Shown piece after piece: positions 11,482 through 20,909 of a stretch of DNA of 64,000 nucleotides. Every line of letters starts with the position of its first letter. The stretch's first letter is position 1. The position numbers and the translations under genes are program-made. This DNA is from Nocardioides lijunqiniae (GTDB lineage Bacteria; Actinomycetota; Actinomycetes; Propionibacteriales; Nocardioidaceae): positions 1-64,000 of the forward strand of contig NZ_JACJGM010000001.1 of assembly GCF_015024225.1 (NCBI RefSeq), written 5' to 3'. The notes under the pieces were generated by a model. That model was not told where the DNA came from and ran no database searches. It saw nothing but the letters and a program-made list of their open reading frames with translations.

Positions 11482-12479
11482 CAGGCCATCCCCTGCGCGC
11501 GCAGCGCTGCGGCCAGCTCGTAGAGCGCGCCGATGTCGACACCCTGGGCCAGCCGGGGCAGCTCGTACGTCGGGACGCCGAGCTCGCCGACCAGCACCCG
11601 CTGGGAGTCCTCGAGGGCGCGGCGCTCCGCGTGGTCACGGGCCTCCGCGAGCAGCCCGTCGACCAGGTCGGCGTCGGCCTCGATGCCGGCCGCCTTCAGG
11701 TCCGCCTCGACGCCGGCGCGGTCGAGGGTGCCGTCTCGGGCCCCGGCCAGGTCCTCGGCCGAGAGGTCCTGCGGGCGCACGAGGTTGACGACGACCCCGC
11801 CCACGGGCAGGTCCGCCTCCCGCAGCTGGGCGATGCCGTCGGCGGTCTCCTGCACGGGCATCTCCTCCAGGACGGTCACCAGGTGCACCGCGGTCCGCGG
11901 CGACCGGAACAGCGTCATCATCGTGTCCGACTGCGACTTGATCGGACCGACCTTGGCCAGTCCGGCGAGCTCGTTGCTGACGTTGAGGAACTGCACGATC
12001 CGGCCGGTCGGCGGACCGTCGAGCACGACCGCGTCGTACTCGATCGCGCCCTTGTTGCGGCTGTTGCGCTGGACCGCCTCGAAGACCTTGCCGGTGAGCA
12101 GCACGTCGCGCACGCCCGGGGCGATCGTCGTGGCGAACTCGATGACGCCGAAGCGGTCGAGGGCGCGACCCGCGCGGCCGAGCTTGTAGTAGAGGGAGAG
12201 GTACTCCAGGAGCGCGGCCTCGGGGTCGATGTGCAGCGCGTGCACGACGCCGGGCTCGCCGTCGGCTCCGGGCAGGCCGGTGGTGAGGCGCCGCTCCTCC
12301 GGCGGCAGCGGGTCGACGTCGAACATCCGCGCGATGCCCTGGCGTCCCTCGACCTCGCAGAGCAGGACGTTCTTGCCGCCGTCGGCCAGCGCGAGCGCCA
12401 GCGCGGCGGCGACCGTGGACTTGCCGGTCCCGCCCTTGCCGGTCACGACGTGCAGTCGCACCTTCGGCCAGTCGCTCAC
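11481..12479 (-). CDS. ArsA/GET3-family ATPase (Rv3679-like)
   Basis: The first gene of the ATPase pair encodes 332 residues. Walker A is GKGGTGKSTVAAALALALA near residue 14, followed by LLCEVEGRQGIARMF and VVLDGPPTGR as Walker B. Pairing with a second, slightly longer paralogue mirrors Rv3679/Rv3680, where the two proteins are thought to act together. The translation stop and the next start share one base, consistent with equal synthesis. Cellular target unknown; the soluble sequence has no membrane segment. Confidence 0.85.
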   Translation of the reverse strand: MSDWPKVRLHVVTGKGGTGKSTVAAALALALADGGKNVLLCEVEGRQGIARMFDVDPLPPEERRLTTGLPGADGEPGVVHALHIDPEAALLEYLSLYYKLGRAGRALDRFGVIEFATTIAPGVRDVLLTGKVFEAVQRNSRNKGAIEYDAVVLDGPPTGRIVQFLNVSNELAGLAKVGPIKSQSDTMMTLFRSPRTAVHLVTVLEEMPVQETADGIAQLREADLPVGGVVVNLVRPQDLSAEDLAGARDGTLDRAGVEADLKAAGIEADADLVDGLLAEARDHAERRALEDSQRVLVGELGVPTYELPRLAQGVDIGALYELAAALRAQGMA

Positions 12480-12527
12480 ACCTCAGAGCCTAGTGAGTCG
12501 CCCCAGCGGGCGGCGGTGCCGCGGCGT

Positions 12528-13295
12528 CTAGCGGCGCGAGCGGCGCAGCGACCGGGTCAGGTCGTGCGCGGCCTGGAGCAGCAGCGCGCCCAGCTCGCGC
12601 CGTCGCTCCTCGCCGAAGCGCTGCTCGATCCCGGTGAGGCTCAGCGCCCAGGCCGGCCGGTCGTGGGCGTCGAAGACCGCCGCGCCCATGCCCCAGCTGC
12701 CCGGGACGATGAGGCCGGGGTTGACGGCGTAGCCGTCGCTGCGGGTGGCGGCCACCCGCTCCCGCACCCGGTCGGCGCGGTGCTGCTCGCCGTACGACGC
12801 GGCGAGGTCGGCGCGCGCCAGGAAGTCGTCGACCTCGGGGTCGGGCAGGTAGGCCAGGACGACCATGCCGGCGGAGGCGACGCCGAGGGGGAAGCGGGTG
12901 CCCTCGGCGAGCACGTGCGAGCGGATCGGGAAGCTGCCGTCCTCGCGCACCAGGCAGATCGTCTCGTCGCCGCGGCGCACGGAGAGGAAGGCGCTCTCGC
13001 CGGTGGTCACGGCCAGGCGTCGCACGACCAGCTGGGCGAGCGCCGTGACGTCGTAGCGCGAGGAGGCGGCGGCGCCCAGGAGGTAGAGCTCGGGACCGAG
13101 CAGCCAGCGGCCGGTCGCCTCGTCGCGCTCGAGCAGCCCCTCGGCCTGCAGGGAGGTGAGCAGCCGGTGCGCGGTGGGGCGCGCCAGCGACGTGGCCCGA
13201 GCCAGGGCCGAGGTGGACGCGCCGTCCGGCTCCCGGACGGAGACCGCCCGGAGCAGCGCCCCGGCGCGGCCCACGACGTCGACGGGAGCGTTCAC
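12528..13295 (-). CDS. IclR family transcriptional regulator
   Basis: The 255-residue protein has an N-terminal winged helix (about residues 5-65, with STSALARATSLARPTAHRLL as the helix-turn-helix) and the IclR ligand-binding domain containing FPLGVASAGMVVLAYL and GYAVNPGLIVPGSWGM. IclR proteins usually control adjacent catabolic genes. It diverges from a CoA-transferase pair across 103 bases, so it most likely regulates ketoacid degradation and itself. The effector cannot be deduced. Confidence 0.88.
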   Translation of the reverse strand: MNAPVDVVGRAGALLRAVSVREPDGASTSALARATSLARPTAHRLLTSLQAEGLLERDEATGRWLLGPELYLLGAAASSRYDVTALAQLVVRRLAVTTGESAFLSVRRGDETICLVREDGSFPIRSHVLAEGTRFPLGVASAGMVVLAYLPDPEVDDFLARADLAASYGEQHRADRVRERVAATRSDGYAVNPGLIVPGSWGMGAAVFDAHDRPAWALSLTGIEQRFGEERRRELGALLLQAAHDLTRSLRRSRR

Positions 13296-13398
13296 TGGAT
13301 GGACGCTACCGGAGGACGAGGTCCACTCTGCGAGTGATGCGCGTCAGGTGGGTGGCCGTCCGTTGACGGACCGGCGCATCCTGGCTTGGATCGGGCGC

Positions 13399-14187
13399 AT
13401 GGACAAAGTGGTGACCTCCGCGGCCGCGGCCGTGGCCGACATCCCCTCGGGGGCGACGCTCTCGGTGGGCGGGTTCGGGCTGTGCGGCGTACCGGCGGTG
13501 CTCATCGACGCGCTGCTCGCCGCCGGCGTCGACGACCTCGAGGCCGTCTCGAACAACTGCGGCGTGGACGAGTGGGGGCTCGGCCGGCTGCTGGCGCAGC
13601 GGCGGATCCGGCGGATGATCTCCTCCTACGTGGGGGAGAACAAGGAGTTCGCCCGGCAGTACCTCTCCGGCGAGCTCGAGGTCGAGCTGACCCCGCAGGG
13701 CACGCTCGCGGAGCGGATGCGCGCCGGCGGCTCCGGCATCCCGGCGTTCTTCACCGCGACCGGGTCCGGCACCCAGGTCGCCGACGGCGGCCTGCCGTGG
13801 CGCTACGACGACGCCGGCAACGTCGTGGTCGCCTCGCCGCCCAAGCAGACCCAGACCTTCGAGACCGCGGAGGGCCCGCGCGAGTTCGTGCTGGAGCACG
13901 CGATCGTCGCGGACTTCGGCCTGGTGCGCGCCTGGAAGGGCGACCGGCACGGCAACCTCGTCTTCCGCGACTCCGCCCGCAACTTCAACCCGCTCGCCGC
14001 CATGTGCGGGCGGGTCACGATCGCGGAGGTGGAGGAGCTCGTCGAGCCCGGCGAGATCGACCCCAACCACGTGCACACCCCCGGGGTGTTCGTGCAGCGC
14101 GTGGTCGCGCTGACGCCCGAGCAGGCCGCGGACAAGCGGATCGAGAAGCGCACCGTGCGCACCCGAGCGGCAGGAGACGGAGCATGA
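13399..14187 (+). CDS. scoA: 3-oxoacid CoA-transferase subunit A
   Basis: Subunit A of a two-subunit CoA-transferase moves CoA from succinyl-CoA to a 3-oxoacid such as acetoacetate or 3-oxoadipate. The 262 residues include [18 protein letters not shown], the oxyanion-type glycine-rich segment, and [12 protein letters not shown] near residue 50. The ATG at 13399 is used because it begins at the conserved [12 protein letters not shown]; upstream codons lie in the divergent promoter. The stop overlaps scoB by four bases. Its C-terminus ([19 protein letters not shown]) fits acetoacetate-type SCOT better than 3-oxoadipate PcaI, but the substrate is not certain. Confidence 0.9.
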   Translation: MDKVVTSAAAAVADIPSGATLSVGGFGLCGVPAVLIDALLAAGVDDLEAVSNNCGVDEWGLGRLLAQRRIRRMISSYVGENKEFARQYLSGELEVELTPQGTLAERMRAGGSGIPAFFTATGSGTQVADGGLPWRYDDAGNVVVASPPKQTQTFETAEGPREFVLEHAIVADFGLVRAWKGDRHGNLVFRDSARNFNPLAAMCGRVTIAEVEELVEPGEIDPNHVHTPGVFVQRVVALTPEQAADKRIEKRTVRTRAAGDGA

Positions 14188-14810
14188 GCTGGACCCGCGA
14201 GGAGATGGCCGCGCGCGCGGCCTCCGAGCTGACCGACGGCTCCTACGTCAACCTCGGGATCGGCCTGCCGACCCTGGTGCCGAACTACGTCGACGACGAC
14301 GTGGAGCTGGTCCTCCAGTCGGAGAACGGCATCCTCGGCGTGGGTGCCTACCCGTGGGAGGGCGAGGAGGACGCTGACCTGATCAACGCCGGCAAGGAGA
14401 CCGTCACGCTGCGACGCGGCGCGAGCTTCTTCGACTCCGCCACGTCGTTCGGGATGATCCGCGGCGGCAAGATCGACGCCGCCATCCTCGGCGCCATGCA
14501 GGTGTCGAAGGGCGGCGACATCGCCAACTGGATGATCCCCGGCAAGATGGTCAAGGGCATGGGCGGCGCGATGGACCTGGTCCACGGCGCCAAGCGCGTG
14601 ATCGTGCTGATGGAGCACGTCGCCAAGGACGGCAGCTACAAGATCGTCGAGGAGTGCTCGCTGCCCTACACCGGCCGCGCCGTCGTCCAGCGGATCATCA
14701 CCGACCTCTGCGTCATCGACATCACCCCCGAGGGCCTCCGGCTCGTCGAGCTCGCTCCCGGCGTCACCGAGGACGAGGTCCGCGAGAAGACCGAGCCTGT
14801 GTTGCTGTAG
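14184..14810 (+). CDS. scoB: 3-oxoacid CoA-transferase subunit B
   Basis: The 208-residue subunit B carries the catalytic glutamate in the segment SENGILGVG (near residue 48), preceded by [13 protein letters not shown], and ends with the [13 protein letters not shown] consensus. The ATGA overlap with scoA ensures coupled synthesis of the heterodimer. Together with the divergent IclR regulator it forms a compact ketone-body or beta-ketoacid utilisation unit. A degenerate palindromic repeat follows about 26 bases after the stop. Confidence 0.92.
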   Translation: MSWTREEMAARAASELTDGSYVNLGIGLPTLVPNYVDDDVELVLQSENGILGVGAYPWEGEEDADLINAGKETVTLRRGASFFDSATSFGMIRGGKIDAAILGAMQVSKGGDIANWMIPGKMVKGMGGAMDLVHGAKRVIVLMEHVAKDGSYKIVEECSLPYTGRAVVQRIITDLCVIDITPEGLRLVELAPGVTEDEVREKTEPVLL

Positions 14811-14836
14811 GTGCTTCGGCCGCCGTCGGAGGGCGG

Positions 14837-15024
14837 GAGTTTCGCCGGTCGACCGGCGAATCTGGAGCTCCTGGGCCAAAGTTTCGTACCCCCAGCGTGA
14901 GTTTCGCCCGGGGACCCGCGGCACACAACCGCGCCCCCCGCAACCCCCCCCCCGCATGTGCCCCCCCGGGCCACCCGTCCCCCCCCCCCCGCGCGCCCCC
15001 CCCCGCCCCCCCGGCGAAACTCAC
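14837..15024. repeat. Diverged family-A palindromic element interrupted by poly-C tracts
   Basis: The stretch between scoB and the TfoX-like gene has no coding sequence. It holds a 20-base perfect palindrome (TTCGCCGGTCGACCGGCGAA at 14841-14860), the short motif AGTTTCGTAC shared with the elements at 27.3 and 29.4 kb, and a 12-base inverted repeat GTGAGTTTCGCC (14897-14908) / GGCGAAACTCAC (15013-15024). Between those arms the DNA is almost pure C, with runs of about 7 to 12 C. The flanking arms suggest one ancestral palindromic element whose middle was expanded or mis-assembled. Confidence 0.65.
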
Positions 15025-15035
15025 CGGCGCCGACG

Positions 15036-15371
15036 TCAGCCCTTCGGCGGCTGGGCGCGCGCGGTGGTGACGCCCCGCTCGACCCAGGCGAGCAGCTCCG
15101 CCTCGGCGGCCAGGGCCTCGGGGCCGACCCGCAGCCAGGTGCGCGAGGACTGCGCGCCCATGTGCATCGGCTCCACGTGGTCGAGGCGCAGCAGCGCCTC
15201 GCTCTCGGACCCGTCGGTGCGGACCAGCAGACCGCCGTCCCGGCTGGCGCACACCGCCATGTGGCCGTCCAGCATGAACGCCAGCCCGCCGAACATCCGC
15301 TTCTCCTCGGTCGGGCCGTGCTCGTGCACCAGGTCGCGGACCCGGGCGGCCAGCCCCTCGTCGTACGGCAT
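15036..15371 (-). CDS. TfoX/Sxy N-terminal domain protein
   Basis: The 111-residue protein has the TfoX N-terminal fold signature: VRDLVHEHGPTEEKRMFGG, then MLDGHMAVCA, and the HVEPMHMGA segment. In Proteobacteria full-length TfoX regulates competence, but stand-alone actinobacterial domains of this size have no known role. The ATG at 15371 starts a conserved-looking MPYDEGLAARV. It is isolated from its neighbours. The C-terminal residues run into the poly-C-flanked repeat region on the other side of the stop. Confidence 0.8.
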   Translation of the reverse strand: MPYDEGLAARVRDLVHEHGPTEEKRMFGGLAFMLDGHMAVCASRDGGLLVRTDGSESEALLRLDHVEPMHMGAQSSRTWLRVGPEALAAEAELLAWVERGVTTARAQPPKG

Positions 15372-15468
15372 GGGGACAGTCTGGCCGGTGGCTCCGACAC
15401 CACGCGGTCCTCGTCAGCGGCGACGTTGTCGGTGATGATGGCCCGATGTCCTCCCCGGGAGCCGACCA

Positions 15469-16761
15469 GTGACCGCCGACGTGCCCGAGACCGGGCGCCC
15501 ACCGAAGTGGAGGGTGGTCGGGCCCGGACTGGTGGTCGCGGCCACCGGCGTCGGCGCTGCCGACCTGGTCGCGACGCTCGTGGCGGGCGCGAAGTTCGGC
15601 TACACGCTGCTGTGGGTCGCGGTCCTCGGCGCGGTGATCAAGGTGGTGCTGGTCGAGGGCGCGGGCCGCTACTCGCTGGCCACCGGCCGCACGATCTTCG
15701 AGGGTTGGCGCAGCCTGGGGAGGTGGACGACCTGGTACTTCGCGCCCTACATCGTGATCTGGGGGCTGGTCTACGGGGCGACGGCGATGTCGTCGTCCGC
15801 GCTGCCGCTGGTCGCGCTGTTCCCCGACCTGTCCCTGCGATGGACCGCGATCGTGATCGGCCTCGCCGGGCTGGTGCTGGTGTGGTTCGGCACCTACGCC
15901 GCGTTCGAGAAGGTCATGGCCGCGTTGGTCGGCATCATGTTCGTGACGGTGGTCGGCGCGGCCCTGCTGGCGACGCCGCACCTGGACGAGATCGTCCTCG
16001 GGCTGCGGCCGATCTTCCCCGACGACTCGGTGGTCAACGTGCTCGCGATCGCCGGTGGGGTCGGCGGCACGATCACCCTGGCGGCGTACGGCTACTGGCT
16101 GCGGGAGAAGGGCTGGGGCACGCCTGCCTTCATGCGCGTGATGCGCATCGACAACGCCGTGGCCTACGCCGTCACCGGCGTCTTCGTGGTCGCGATGCTC
16201 ATCGTCGGCGCGGAGCTCTACTACTCCGCCGGCATCGCCGCCGAGACCGGCGACCAGGCGCTCGTGCAGCTCTCCGACATCCTCGACGAGAGGTACGGCG
16301 AGGTCTTCGGCAAGGTGTTCCTGATCGGCTTCTTCGCCTCGTCGTTCTCGTCGCTGATCGGCGTGTGGAGCGGCGTGAGCCTGATGTTCGCCGACTACGT
16401 CGGCAACCTGCGCGACCTGCCCTCGGGTCACCCCGACACCCGCACCGGCGGCCGCTACTTCCGCGCCTACATGCTGTGGCTGACGTTCCCGCCGATGCTG
16501 CTCCTGCTGCTCGACGAGCCGGTCGGCCTGATCCTGGCCTACGGCACCCTCGGCGCGCTGTTCATGCCGTTCCTCGCGATCACCCTGCTGGTGCTGCTCA
16601 ACAAGCGCCGCCCGGGCGCGCTCCCGCACTCCGACGTCCCCGACGAGTGGCGCAACGGCTGGCTCTCCAACGGCATGCTCGCGCTCTGCGCCCTGCTGTT
16701 CCTGGCGCTCGCGGTCAACGAGCTGCGCAACGTGCTGGAGGAGAACCTGCCGTTCTGGTAG
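15469..16761 (+). CDS. Nramp family divalent metal transporter (non-canonical)
   Basis: The 430-residue integral membrane protein has about 11 hydrophobic helices with the Nramp layout: PGLVVAATGVGAADLVATLVAG in helix 1, AGRYSLATG after helix 2, and a helix-6 region GGVGGTITLAAYGYW. Canonical Nramps carry DPGN in helix 1 and MPH in helix 6 for Mn/Fe binding. Here helix 1 reads TGVGAADL and helix 6 lacks MPH, so this is one of the Nramp-related lineages whose substrate may differ. Transport direction and ion are unknown. It stands alone, with a VOC protein 10 bases downstream. Confidence 0.8.
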   Translation: MTADVPETGRPPKWRVVGPGLVVAATGVGAADLVATLVAGAKFGYTLLWVAVLGAVIKVVLVEGAGRYSLATGRTIFEGWRSLGRWTTWYFAPYIVIWGLVYGATAMSSSALPLVALFPDLSLRWTAIVIGLAGLVLVWFGTYAAFEKVMAALVGIMFVTVVGAALLATPHLDEIVLGLRPIFPDDSVVNVLAIAGGVGGTITLAAYGYWLREKGWGTPAFMRVMRIDNAVAYAVTGVFVVAMLIVGAELYYSAGIAAETGDQALVQLSDILDERYGEVFGKVFLIGFFASSFSSLIGVWSGVSLMFADYVGNLRDLPSGHPDTRTGGRYFRAYMLWLTFPPMLLLLLDEPVGLILAYGTLGALFMPFLAITLLVLLNKRRPGALPHSDVPDEWRNGWLSNGMLALCALLFLALAVNELRNVLEENLPFW

Positions 16762-16771
16762 GCCTGGAGCC

Positions 16772-17443
16772 ATGAGCGCTGCGACGTACAAGGACCTGTG
16801 CATCGACGCCGTCGACGCGCCCCGGCTCGCCCGCTTCTGGGCCGAGGTGCTGCACCGCGAGGTCGACCGCGACGACGCCGACCTCACCAGGCTCACCGGT
16901 CCGACCGAGCGGCACACGGTGTGGGTCAACCGGGTCCCCGAGGCCGTGACGGTCAAGCAGCGCGTCCACCTCGACGTCCACGCGGCCTCGGTCGACGACG
17001 TCCTCTCGGCCGGTGCGGCGCCGCTCGACCTGGAGACCTTCCGCTGGAAGGTGCTGCGCGACCCCGAGGGCGGCGAGCTGTGCGTCTTCGAGCGGGATCC
17101 CGTGCCCGACGAGCGCCTCTACGAGATCGGCGTCGACAGCGCCGACCCCGAGCGCATCGCCACCTGGTGGGCCGACGTGCTGGGCTCGACGGTGGCGATC
17201 GACGACGCCGACGGCTCCGCCTCCGTGCGGGTCCCGGGCGCGCCGTTCGAGAGCTTCGTCTTCTCCCGCGTGCCGGAGCCGAAGACCGTCAAGAACCGCA
17301 TCCACTGGGACGTCGACACCGCCGATGTCGGGCTGCTGGTGGGCGACGGCGCCCGGATCCTGCGCGAGCCGGACGACGACGTGTCCTGGACGGTGCTCGC
17401 GGACCCCGAGGGCAACGAGTTCTGCGCGTTCGTGGAGGCCTGA
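16772..17443 (+). CDS. VOC family protein with two glyoxalase-like domains
   Basis: The 223-residue protein consists of two similar halves (about 1-105 and 110-223). Each has the pattern of a start strand, a DAPRLARFWAEVL-like helix, and a C-terminal DPEG(G/N)E(L/F)C metal-site strand: RDPEGGELCVF and ADPEGNEFCAF. The VOC superfamily includes glyoxalases, dioxygenases and resistance proteins; nothing identifies the substrate. The glutamates in those strands would be metal ligands. It is followed within eight bases by a YdeI-type gene, so the two may be co-transcribed. Confidence 0.85.
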   Translation: MSAATYKDLCIDAVDAPRLARFWAEVLHREVDRDDADLTRLTGPTERHTVWVNRVPEAVTVKQRVHLDVHAASVDDVLSAGAAPLDLETFRWKVLRDPEGGELCVFERDPVPDERLYEIGVDSADPERIATWWADVLGSTVAIDDADGSASVRVPGAPFESFVFSRVPEPKTVKNRIHWDVDTADVGLLVGDGARILREPDDDVSWTVLADPEGNEFCAFVEA

Positions 17444-17450
17444 GGTGGTC

Positions 17451-17834
17451 ATGCCCGAGCTGGAGGAGCTGCTGGTCCCGGACGCCGAGTCCTGGCGCTC
17501 GTGGCTGGAGGCGCACCACGACGACGCCCCGGGGGTGTGGCTGGTGCTGGCCAAGAAGAACGACCCGCTCCCGGCGCCGACGTACGCCCAGGCGGTCGAG
17601 GAGGCGGTGTGCTTCGGCTGGATCGACGGTCAGGCGCGCCGCCGCGAGCAGGGCGGCTCGTTCATCCGGATGACCCCGCGCCGGCCGCGCAGCAACTGGT
17701 CGGTCAGCAACGTCGAGCGCGTCGAGCGGCTCGAGGCGGAGGGCCGCATGCACGCGGCCGGCTGGGCGGCCGTCGAGGTCGCCAAGGCCAACGGCAGCTG
17801 GGACGCCGCGGTCGCCGCCCGCGACGCTCGCTGA
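17451..17834 (+). CDS. YdeI/OmpD-associated family protein (short form)
   Basis: This 127-residue protein begins like YdeI-family proteins: SWRSWLEAHHDDAPGVWLVLAKK, then YAQAVEEAVCFGWIDGQARR and RPRSNWSVSNVERVERL. Family members are usually about 180-200 residues; this copy stops after the AKANGSWDAA segment, so the C-terminal helical part is missing. The stop is followed directly by the convergent SGNH gene with no remnant in frame, so it looks like a natural short form rather than a recent frameshift. Family function is poorly defined (bacteriocin protection has been proposed). Confidence 0.75.
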   Translation: MPELEELLVPDAESWRSWLEAHHDDAPGVWLVLAKKNDPLPAPTYAQAVEEAVCFGWIDGQARRREQGGSFIRMTPRRPRSNWSVSNVERVERLEAEGRMHAAGWAAVEVAKANGSWDAAVAARDAR

Positions 17835-17860
17835 GGAGGGCGACGTCCCCTCTCGAGACC

Positions 17861-18466
17861 TCAGGCGGCCTCGCGCGCCCGCGCCGCGGCCAGCACCGTC
17901 GGCAGCAGCGAGTCGGCGATGACGGCGTAGCCCGCGCTCGACGGGTGGAAGCGGTCGGCCGAGAAGAGCGTGCGGTCGACGGCGAAGGCGCGGGAGGCGC
18001 GCTGGTCCTCGTCGGCCACCCGCCCCCGCTCGCGTCGTACGACGGCAGCCTGGCGGGTGCGCAGCTCCTCGCCGGCCGCGCGCACGGCGTCGCGCAGGAA
18101 CGCCGGCACGTGGGGCACCGCGCTGAGGTCCGGGGCGGGCGCCACGACGACCTCCGCGCCGGCGGCGCGGAGCCGCCGCACGGCCTGCGCGAGCGCCTCG
18201 ACCGCCCGGTCGAGCGGCTCCAGGTGGGTGAGGTCGTTGGCGCCGATGACCACGACCGCGAGCTCCGGGCCCCACGGGACGCACGACGCCACCTGGGTGG
18301 CCAGCCCGGCGCTGCGCGCGCCGGGCACCGCGAACACGCGGGACGTGACGTCGTACCCGTGGGTGGTCAGGCCCTCGACGAGCCGGGGTGCGAGCCGGTC
18401 CTGCTCACGGGCGGCGCCCTGCCCCCAGGCGATCGAGTCCCCGAGGACGGCCAGCTTGATGCTCAT
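17861..18466 (-). CDS. SGNH/GDSL-type hydrolase
   Basis: The 201-residue enzyme has the SGNH blocks: GDSIAWG near residue 9 (catalytic Ser), a Gly in block II (PGARSAG), GANDLTHLEP (Asn of block III) and DRFHPSSAGYAVIAD (Asp and His of block V). It would hydrolyse an ester or acyl group. No signal peptide or membrane anchor is visible, so it is probably cytosolic. It reads leftwards and converges on the ydeI-like gene. Confidence 0.88.
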   Translation of the reverse strand: MSIKLAVLGDSIAWGQGAAREQDRLAPRLVEGLTTHGYDVTSRVFAVPGARSAGLATQVASCVPWGPELAVVVIGANDLTHLEPLDRAVEALAQAVRRLRAAGAEVVVAPAPDLSAVPHVPAFLRDAVRAAGEELRTRQAAVVRRERGRVADEDQRASRAFAVDRTLFSADRFHPSSAGYAVIADSLLPTVLAAARAREAA

Positions 18467-18509
18467 GCCCTCCAGGAGACCAGACGCGTGGTGACCGGGC
18501 GCCGACCCC

Positions 18510-20909
18510 TCAGTCCATGCTCAGGCCGGCCGCCGGCGCCACCCGAGCAGCGCGGCGGGCGGGCAGCAGGCACGCGAGCAGCCCGGCCGCACCGGCCACG
18601 AGGACGACGATCGCGAGCTGGCCCCAGGGCAGGACGAACGGCGCCGCGTCGATCGTGGGCCGCACCATGGTCTCGACGGCGACCCAGGCGAAGACCACGC
18701 CGATCGTGGTGCCCAGGACCGTGGCCACGACCGAGAGCAGGACCGCCTCGGTCGCCAGCATCCGTCGGAGCTGACGACGGGTGAGCCCGAGCGCGCGCAG
18801 CAGGGCGTTCTCGCGACCGCGCTCGAGGACCGAGAGCCCCAGCGTGTTGCCGATGCCGATCAGCGCGATGACCACCGCGACCCCGAGCAGCGCCACGACG
18901 GCGCCGGTGAGGATGTCGAGCTGGAGCGTCACGTACGCGCGGTTGGCCAGGCCGTTGCCGACCTCGGCGTCCAGCGGCGTGGCCAGCGCGGTGAGGTCGC
19001 CGGCCAGGTCCTCCGCGTCGGCGCCCTCGTCGGCGCGCACCCAGACCGCGCGGGTGTCGGTGGTCCCGGTCAGCGCCGCCAGGGTGGCGGGCGCGACGAC
19101 CGCGGTGCTGCCCCAGCCCTCGCCGGTGACCACGCGCAGCGTCCGCGACGCCTCGCCCACGGTGACCTCCACGCGGGGGCGGTCCGGAGACAGGTCGTAG
19201 GGCATCAGGATCTCGCCCGGCCCCGGGGCGACGACGTCGTCGTCGTGCGTGACCGAGGCGGCGCCGTCCGGCGTGGCGACGACGGTCAGCTCCCCGACGC
19301 CGCCCCCGAGGGTGGCGGTGACGCCGTCGACCGCGACGGCCTCGGCCACGCCGTCGGTGCCGCGCACGTCCTCGAGCAGCGAGGCCGGCAGCGGCCCCTC
19401 CAGGGCCGTGAGGGTGAGGTCGATCGGGTACTGCGTCGCCATGTCGTCGTCGACGGCTCCGCGGGAGCTGGCGAGGCCGGTCAGCACCGCGGTGGTCAAC
19501 GTGACGCCGATCAGCAGCGACGCCGTCGTGGTCGCCGTACGGCGCGGGTTGCGCACGGCGTTGCCGGTGGCGAGCCGGCCGGCGGAGCCGAGGAGCCGCC
19601 CGGCGGGACGTCCGGCGAGCCTGATCAGCGCCGGGACCAGCACCGGGCCGAGCAGCAGCACGCCGGTGAACGTCGCGGCACCGCCCAGGAGCATCAGGGC
19701 GACGACGGAGCCCTGGACGGCCAGCGCCATCGCCGCGACGCCGCCGAGCAGCAGCAGGCCGCCCGCGGCCAGGCGGATCCGGCCGGCGGTCGAGCCGGCG
19801 TCGACCGACTGGTCGGGACGCAGCGCGGCGAGCGGGCTGACCGAGACGACCCGGCGGGTGGGGAGCCACGAGGCCACCAGCGTGACGCCGAGCCCCATCA
19901 CGAAGGCGCCCAGGACCCACGGCCACGACAGGGTGACGTCGCCCAGGGCCGCGCGGGGCTCGAGGGCGCGGGCGAGCGCGACCAGCCCGTAGCCGGCCCC
20001 GGTGCCCGCGACGAGCCCGAGGAGCGACGCGGCGACGCCGAGCAGCAGCGCCTCGACCCGCACCGACCGGACCACCTGGCGGCGGGTGGCCCCGACGCAC
20101 CGCAGCAGCGCGAAGTCCTTGCTGCGCTGGGCGAAGAGGATCGAGAACGTGTTGGCGATGACCAGCACGGACACGAACAGCGCGACGGCGGCGAAGATCA
20201 GCAGCACGTAGGCCAGGACGTTGACGCCCTGGCTGAGCTCGGTGGACCGGTCGTCCACGAACTCGTCGCGCGGCTGCACCTTCGCCCCGCTCATCGCGCT
20301 CACGTCGGGCGTCCCGTCGTAGGCGACGCTGTCGACGTACAGGCTGTCGGCCCACTGCTCGAGGTCGGACCAGGACAGGTACAGCGAGGCGCGGACGCTG
20401 GCCGAGGGGCTGTCGACCAGGCCGACGACGGTCACGTCCTTGGCCAGGGCGCCCGAGCCGACCCGGAGCCGGTCGCCAACGGCGACCTGCTCGGACTTGG
20501 CGGCGTTGGCGTCGGCGACGGCCTCGCCCGGTCCGTCCGGCAGCCGCCCCTCCTCGACCTCCTGCCAGCGCAGGGATGGGTCGTCGGCGACGGCGCCGAC
20601 GTCGACCTGGCCGTCGACCAGGCGGCTGCCCTCGGAGACGGGCAGGATCGTCCAGCCGAGCACGGCGGCCCGGTCCCCGGCGGACCGGGCGTCGGCCAGG
20701 AGGGTCGCCGCATCCTCGCCGCTCACGTCGGACACGACGGTGTCCGCGCCCTCGTAGGGCAGCTCGATGCCCGAGACCAGGCCGTTGCGGGTGGCCGAGG
20801 CGAGGGCGTTGGTGACGATGATGAACGCGACGCCGATGACCACGGCGAGCGCCGCGGCGACGTAGCGGCGGGTGTGGGTGCGCAACGACGCCAGGAGCAC
20901 GGTCCTCAT
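18510..20909 (-). CDS. ABC transporter permease, FtsX/MacB-like, two FtsX domains
   Basis: The 799-residue membrane protein has an N-terminal helix (about 15-37), a long extracytoplasmic MacB-type periplasmic core, an FtsX block with three helices (about 245-360), two central helices around 385-435, another extracellular domain and a C-terminal FtsX block ending in LLPARRAARVAPAAGLSMD. This is the large-permease architecture of lipoprotein or peptide exporters. The start overlaps the stop of the ATPase gene by four bases. With the two-component system just upstream it forms a four-gene cell-envelope stress or antibiotic-export module. Confidence 0.9.
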   Translation of the reverse strand: MRTVLLASLRTHTRRYVAAALAVVIGVAFIIVTNALASATRNGLVSGIELPYEGADTVVSDVSGEDAATLLADARSAGDRAAVLGWTILPVSEGSRLVDGQVDVGAVADDPSLRWQEVEEGRLPDGPGEAVADANAAKSEQVAVGDRLRVGSGALAKDVTVVGLVDSPSASVRASLYLSWSDLEQWADSLYVDSVAYDGTPDVSAMSGAKVQPRDEFVDDRSTELSQGVNVLAYVLLIFAAVALFVSVLVIANTFSILFAQRSKDFALLRCVGATRRQVVRSVRVEALLLGVAASLLGLVAGTGAGYGLVALARALEPRAALGDVTLSWPWVLGAFVMGLGVTLVASWLPTRRVVSVSPLAALRPDQSVDAGSTAGRIRLAAGGLLLLGGVAAMALAVQGSVVALMLLGGAATFTGVLLLGPVLVPALIRLAGRPAGRLLGSAGRLATGNAVRNPRRTATTTASLLIGVTLTTAVLTGLASSRGAVDDDMATQYPIDLTLTALEGPLPASLLEDVRGTDGVAEAVAVDGVTATLGGGVGELTVVATPDGAASVTHDDDVVAPGPGEILMPYDLSPDRPRVEVTVGEASRTLRVVTGEGWGSTAVVAPATLAALTGTTDTRAVWVRADEGADAEDLAGDLTALATPLDAEVGNGLANRAYVTLQLDILTGAVVALLGVAVVIALIGIGNTLGLSVLERGRENALLRALGLTRRQLRRMLATEAVLLSVVATVLGTTIGVVFAWVAVETMVRPTIDAAPFVLPWGQLAIVVLVAGAAGLLACLLPARRAARVAPAAGLSMD

